From Sipunculus nudus (lineage: Eukaryota; Annelida; Sipuncula; Golfingiida; Sipunculidae), in contig CM049307.1 in the NCBI GenBank assembly GCA_026874595.1, positions 30,731,079 through 30,795,078 of the forward strand: a stretch of DNA of 64,000 nucleotides, in the 5' to 3' direction. This document shows, piece by piece, positions 60,061 to 64,000 of this stretch. Made by a program: the position numbers and the translations under genes. Below the pieces are notes generated by a model. It did no database searches and had not been told where the DNA came from. It worked only from the letters and a program-made list of their open reading frames with translations. Each line of letters begins with the position of its first letter. Positions within the stretch are counted from its first letter, which is position 1.

Positions 60061-63000
60061 TCATTATCTCAAAAACTTGCTCATATCCACTTCAAAGTTG
60101 ACATGGCCATTGCATAGAGATGTGGATAACATTGCTGGTTCATTGTATAGAGTGAAACAACTTTTCTGTGTATGCATATTCTGTCTCTGTGGCCTGGTGT
60201 ATGTTAAGGATCTCCTGAGTTCATTAGTTTTTTCACCTTTTTTTTATGTTTGATTTTTATATCATTTTTTTTTTATAATTTAAATTCAACATTTTGTATA
60301 TAAAGATATCCCTAGGATCTACCTCTGATGAATATGACAGGTGTATCTTATGGGTCTCCTCACCTCATTAAATTAAGATTGTGCTTTATCTTTTTCCTTC
60401 TTTTTTTTTATTTTTACAATTTTAATTTAGTATTTTATATGCGACATGAGTAAATAAAACCCTGAAAAACATTACCCAGATCCCCATCTATCCTAGTACC
60501 GTATTAGGGCTTGTGTATCCATGTGTCTCTGACCCAATTAGGTTTAACTAAATTCTCCATATATTCTTTAATTTTTAGCTCTGCTGACTTTCACTTTGAA
60601 ATTGGATGAAGTGCTCTACAGCTGACTTGGGTCCCAGGCATAGTACTTGTTACCTCTGGTGTGCGCATATTTCAAGGAAAAATTACAAAGAAAAAACATA
60701 CACAGATGTTTAGTTTAGTATAACCCATATTTTGTATGAATTTATAAAGTGCTACAAACCAAACAAAGATACACATGTGGTGTAATGTCAGCTGATCAGC
60801 TTGATCTTGTGGGAAATTTGTGAATGTGTAGGCGTGTGTGTGCATGTAAATGACTCCATGCTTAACAAGTACATATACCGGTATTGCCAGTGTATTTACC
60901 AGTGTGGGCAAGTGAATGCAAATAAAAAGGTTAATTTGCATAAAGCATATAGGTATTAACATTCTTAAATGCTTCACTGTAAGGGGGGGGGGGGTGTAAG
61001 ATAGGGTTTCCCCTAATTTTATCTCTGTATTTAGTATACACACACTGTATAATGTGAAATGTATTTTTACAACAGAAGTTCAAGCCCCAAAGCTTAATGT
61101 TTTCACATTCGTTATTCAAGCACAGTGTAATCATATGACTAGGGAAAAAGTGATATTGTGAACGGAGAAAACTGAAATGGGGAAAAGGCTAAACCAAGTC
61201 ACCAAGATTATCAATCCATATATACAGTATACTGCACTACAAAGGTCAGAGGATATGATGATGTCATTAGGTATATTGTTCCTGAATATTGCACTGGTAT
61301 GAACATTCAGCCAGCTCTAACATGTGTGTAAAGACTTAATTATTCATGTACATACCAGAACCTAAATGAAGTAATAAAGCCTGGAGTATTGTTTTTATAA
61401 ATAATAAATTCCTTGACGTCACCTTGTCATGAAACTACAAACAAAGAGAGGAACATGAGTTCTGTAGAGGTGCCTGCCTCCATGAACCAACATACTTCAC
61501 ATCTAATTGATTTCTTTATATATTATCTGTATATTTGTGTTAGTTATTCTTTATCTGATTCTGTGAGAATCATTTGGGTACGAATCAAACCCATGTACAG
61601 AAGGACAATACGTTCAATACCTGCACCTTGCCAATAACACTCCAGCCTGTGCGTGCAAGCCCCGACTTGTTTAGAAATGTACCAGTATATCTGGCAGACT
61701 GCCAACTTCTGACATAGCTTTGCTGGTATTGCACAAGCCCAAAGTTCCTATTTTCATCAAATGACCAAGGGCATTTACCCCTCAAGGGAACAATTTTATA
61801 GACTCTGAATTTACCAAAACATAAACACAATGAAGGCTTTCAAAACACAAAGACATGTTTTATGTTTGAAATAATTTGAATAAGAATAGCAAAAGGCTCC
61901 TACCAATACTTGCCGACTATCAGCATGTTGAAAAATTAAAGCCCATTTTACAGATATTGTCTACTAAAGTCTGTAACTTGAAATCTGAGAGTTGTGTTGT
62001 TATGGGGTTTCATTTCTGTGCCAACTTCCAACAATTTTTGTTTCACAATAAAAAAAATGAACTACCCAAGATTTTTTTTCAGTCAGCAGGAATTTAAATG
62101 TTCCATCTCGAGGAAATAAAAATTTGAATGTCTGATTGTCATTTAAAGGGAAGGGGGGGATTTAAGGTAGGATTCATCATATAACTAGGTTTGGATGATA
62201 GAGATTCAGCTTTCTTCTTTTTTCTTTTGGGAACAGAGCATTTCCAGTTGTAGGCAAAAGTATGAAAAACTAGTACAAATATTGTCATGTGATGCTATTT
62301 GACTCACAATTATGCAGAAACAGACCACCGAAAAAAGGATGAATATAAAAGGTTGGTGGGTTCAGTTCAGCTTAAGTGTAGACAGGCAAAGCATAATGCA
62401 ATCCAGTTGAGAGCAAATACCCCAACAATTACTGAACATCATAGCTTGACCAAAAAGTGATATAAATATCTTGTAATGTATATACTTGAATTTAAATTGG
62501 TGCTTGTCTAGTTAACCAGCCATGCGTCCATAGCCTGCCAGCTTACCTGGGGATTCCATTGATTCCTGGTGTGTATTTTTGGGTGTGAAGTGATAATAAG
62601 GACAAAGGTTTCATCCATCATCAGCTTGGCTCAGTTATAAAATTTAAATGGTCTATGCGTCTGGGATCTACCAGTTACTTCACAAAGCACAAAATTACAC
62701 AACTATCCCTTGTTTCTAGTGGAAGCAACAGTGTTAGAAGCGCTGCATTAGGTAAGAATTGTTTACTGTTGAACAAAAGATTATTAAAGATATTAAGTGG
62801 TTGACAGAAAGCCAGAATCAGGGATCCAAAATCATCTGGACCAGATCCAAACCCACACCATTTTAAAATAGTGCACAAGTTATGAGAAGCAAGTGTATTA
62901 TAAACAGAAAAAAAATTTATGACGTATATAGGCTATGGTGATTTCAGCCACTTAGCCATCTAGAAAAGCATGTAGTACAGTGGTGATAAAAAGGAAATGG

Positions 63001-64000
63001 TGAAACCATATAGGTGGCATTGTGTTGATTCTGTCATTGTGAGAAGTTGTCCAGGATATATTTAGTTATTGATCTTCTTCATGGAACCAGCGGGTGACAT
63101 GCTGGATAATTGATCAGTCGGAACCACAGAAAGCCTAGAAAACACAAAAGGTAGAATGGAGGCGCGTCTGAGATCACCATGGTAACATTGATCTGCTGGG
63201 TTTATGAGGGATCAGCCGGTTTCTATTTTATGTTTAGCTGATAAACAGGGTCTTGCTGAAGTTGCTTCTTTTTGTTCAGCCTCATTGATTTCTATACAAC
63301 TAGTACACAGCCTTGTGACAATGTCCATTTTTATTTTTCTGATAAAATGTTGTACCAAACAGAATTCCAGCCATGCATAGGCATACTGTAGTGATATAGA
63401 AAACACAGTACGGCCGAGGATCAGACTCCACAAGACTGGGGATATCATTACATCTTAATTAAGACTTTTTATGCAATAAAATCAATTAAAAAACTGTCAA
63501 AGAAATTGAATAATGTAAATTTCTAGTGTATTTTTAGCGTAATATTATCTTTTAAACATTATTTAGACATTACCTAGTATGGTTGGGAGATAATTTGATA
63601 CCACGTTTGCTTAATGATATAAATTTCAGACAAAATCCACAAGAAAACAAATATAGGTGGTATCATTTCATATAAAGCCTCAATGGAAGCTAAAGATATA
63701 AATTTTTTCATTAATTTTTACCTTTACCATCATGTAGAGATATAAGTGAATTCTCATCTCATAGGAGTATACATTTAAATTTCAAAGTTTAAATTCCTGT
63801 GATTTTACAGTTATGTATTATTTGCAGGTTTCTATGTACATGCAGCATATTTATTCAATCACCAATGATCACTGTCAGTTCTTGGTTTAATTACACTTAA
63901 CATTGTTTAAAGTTATTTTACTACATTCTACAACAACAAAAAAAGACAATAAAAAAGTGAATAAGTTTTACTCAAGTAAAAATCATCGAGATAAAGTAAT
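60061..64000. other. Gene-free AT-rich DNA
   Basis: No gene, RNA gene or intact element was recognised. Only short ORFs without family features, a G run near 60985-60993 and scattered repeat fragments occur. Confidence 0.6.

Noticed and set aside
61413-61637. Short ORFs in the right end
   Set aside because: No recognisable motifs, promoters or exon structure.

Overview
The window looks like nuclear DNA of an invertebrate animal, most likely a bivalve or another mollusc. This is inferred from AT-rich non-coding DNA, LINE and LTR debris, hairpin-ended dispersed repeats of a kind common in bivalves, and one intron-split animal ribosome-biogenesis gene. No prokaryotic features, tRNA or rRNA genes were seen.

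Bases 1-41900 are a head-to-tail tandem array with a period of about 1374 bp. It begins left of the window and holds 25 full copies plus a decayed edge copy. Every unit carries the same minus-strand gene layout: a TATATATA box, a CATTC initiator 31 bases downstream, a 26-base leader, an intronless 108-codon ORF for a small basic protein I do not recognise, and, 44 bases after the stop, a 16-base hairpin (GGCTCTTCTCAGAGCC). That hairpin fits the 3' stem-loop of replication-dependent histone mRNAs. No AATAAA lies downstream on that strand. Nineteen copies are open and six carry one of two amplified nonsense mutations. No known histone is encoded in the unit. This is the candidate new system of the window: a multicopy, histone-style gene family for a non-histone protein. 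The caveat is that all ORFs in the unit are broken at similar rates, so coding status is not proven.

The array has been invaded twice. A solo LTR (6392-7098) sits in the leader of one copy. A 5'-truncated LINE inserted upstream of one promoter, and the enlarged 3529-bp unit was then triplicated (copies 21-23). Multi-unit blocks have also been copied within the array.

Bases 43488-57533 (+ strand) hold exons 2-9 of PPAN (Peter Pan / SSF1, Brix domain), reconstructed with consistent phases to 461 residues. Only the short first exon is missing. Its introns contain minisatellites that start at splice donors, a 1.6-kb element with inverted ends, a LINE remnant, dispersed repeats and long G/C homopolymers. 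From about 58.3 kb to the end I see only repeats and unassigned AT-rich DNA.
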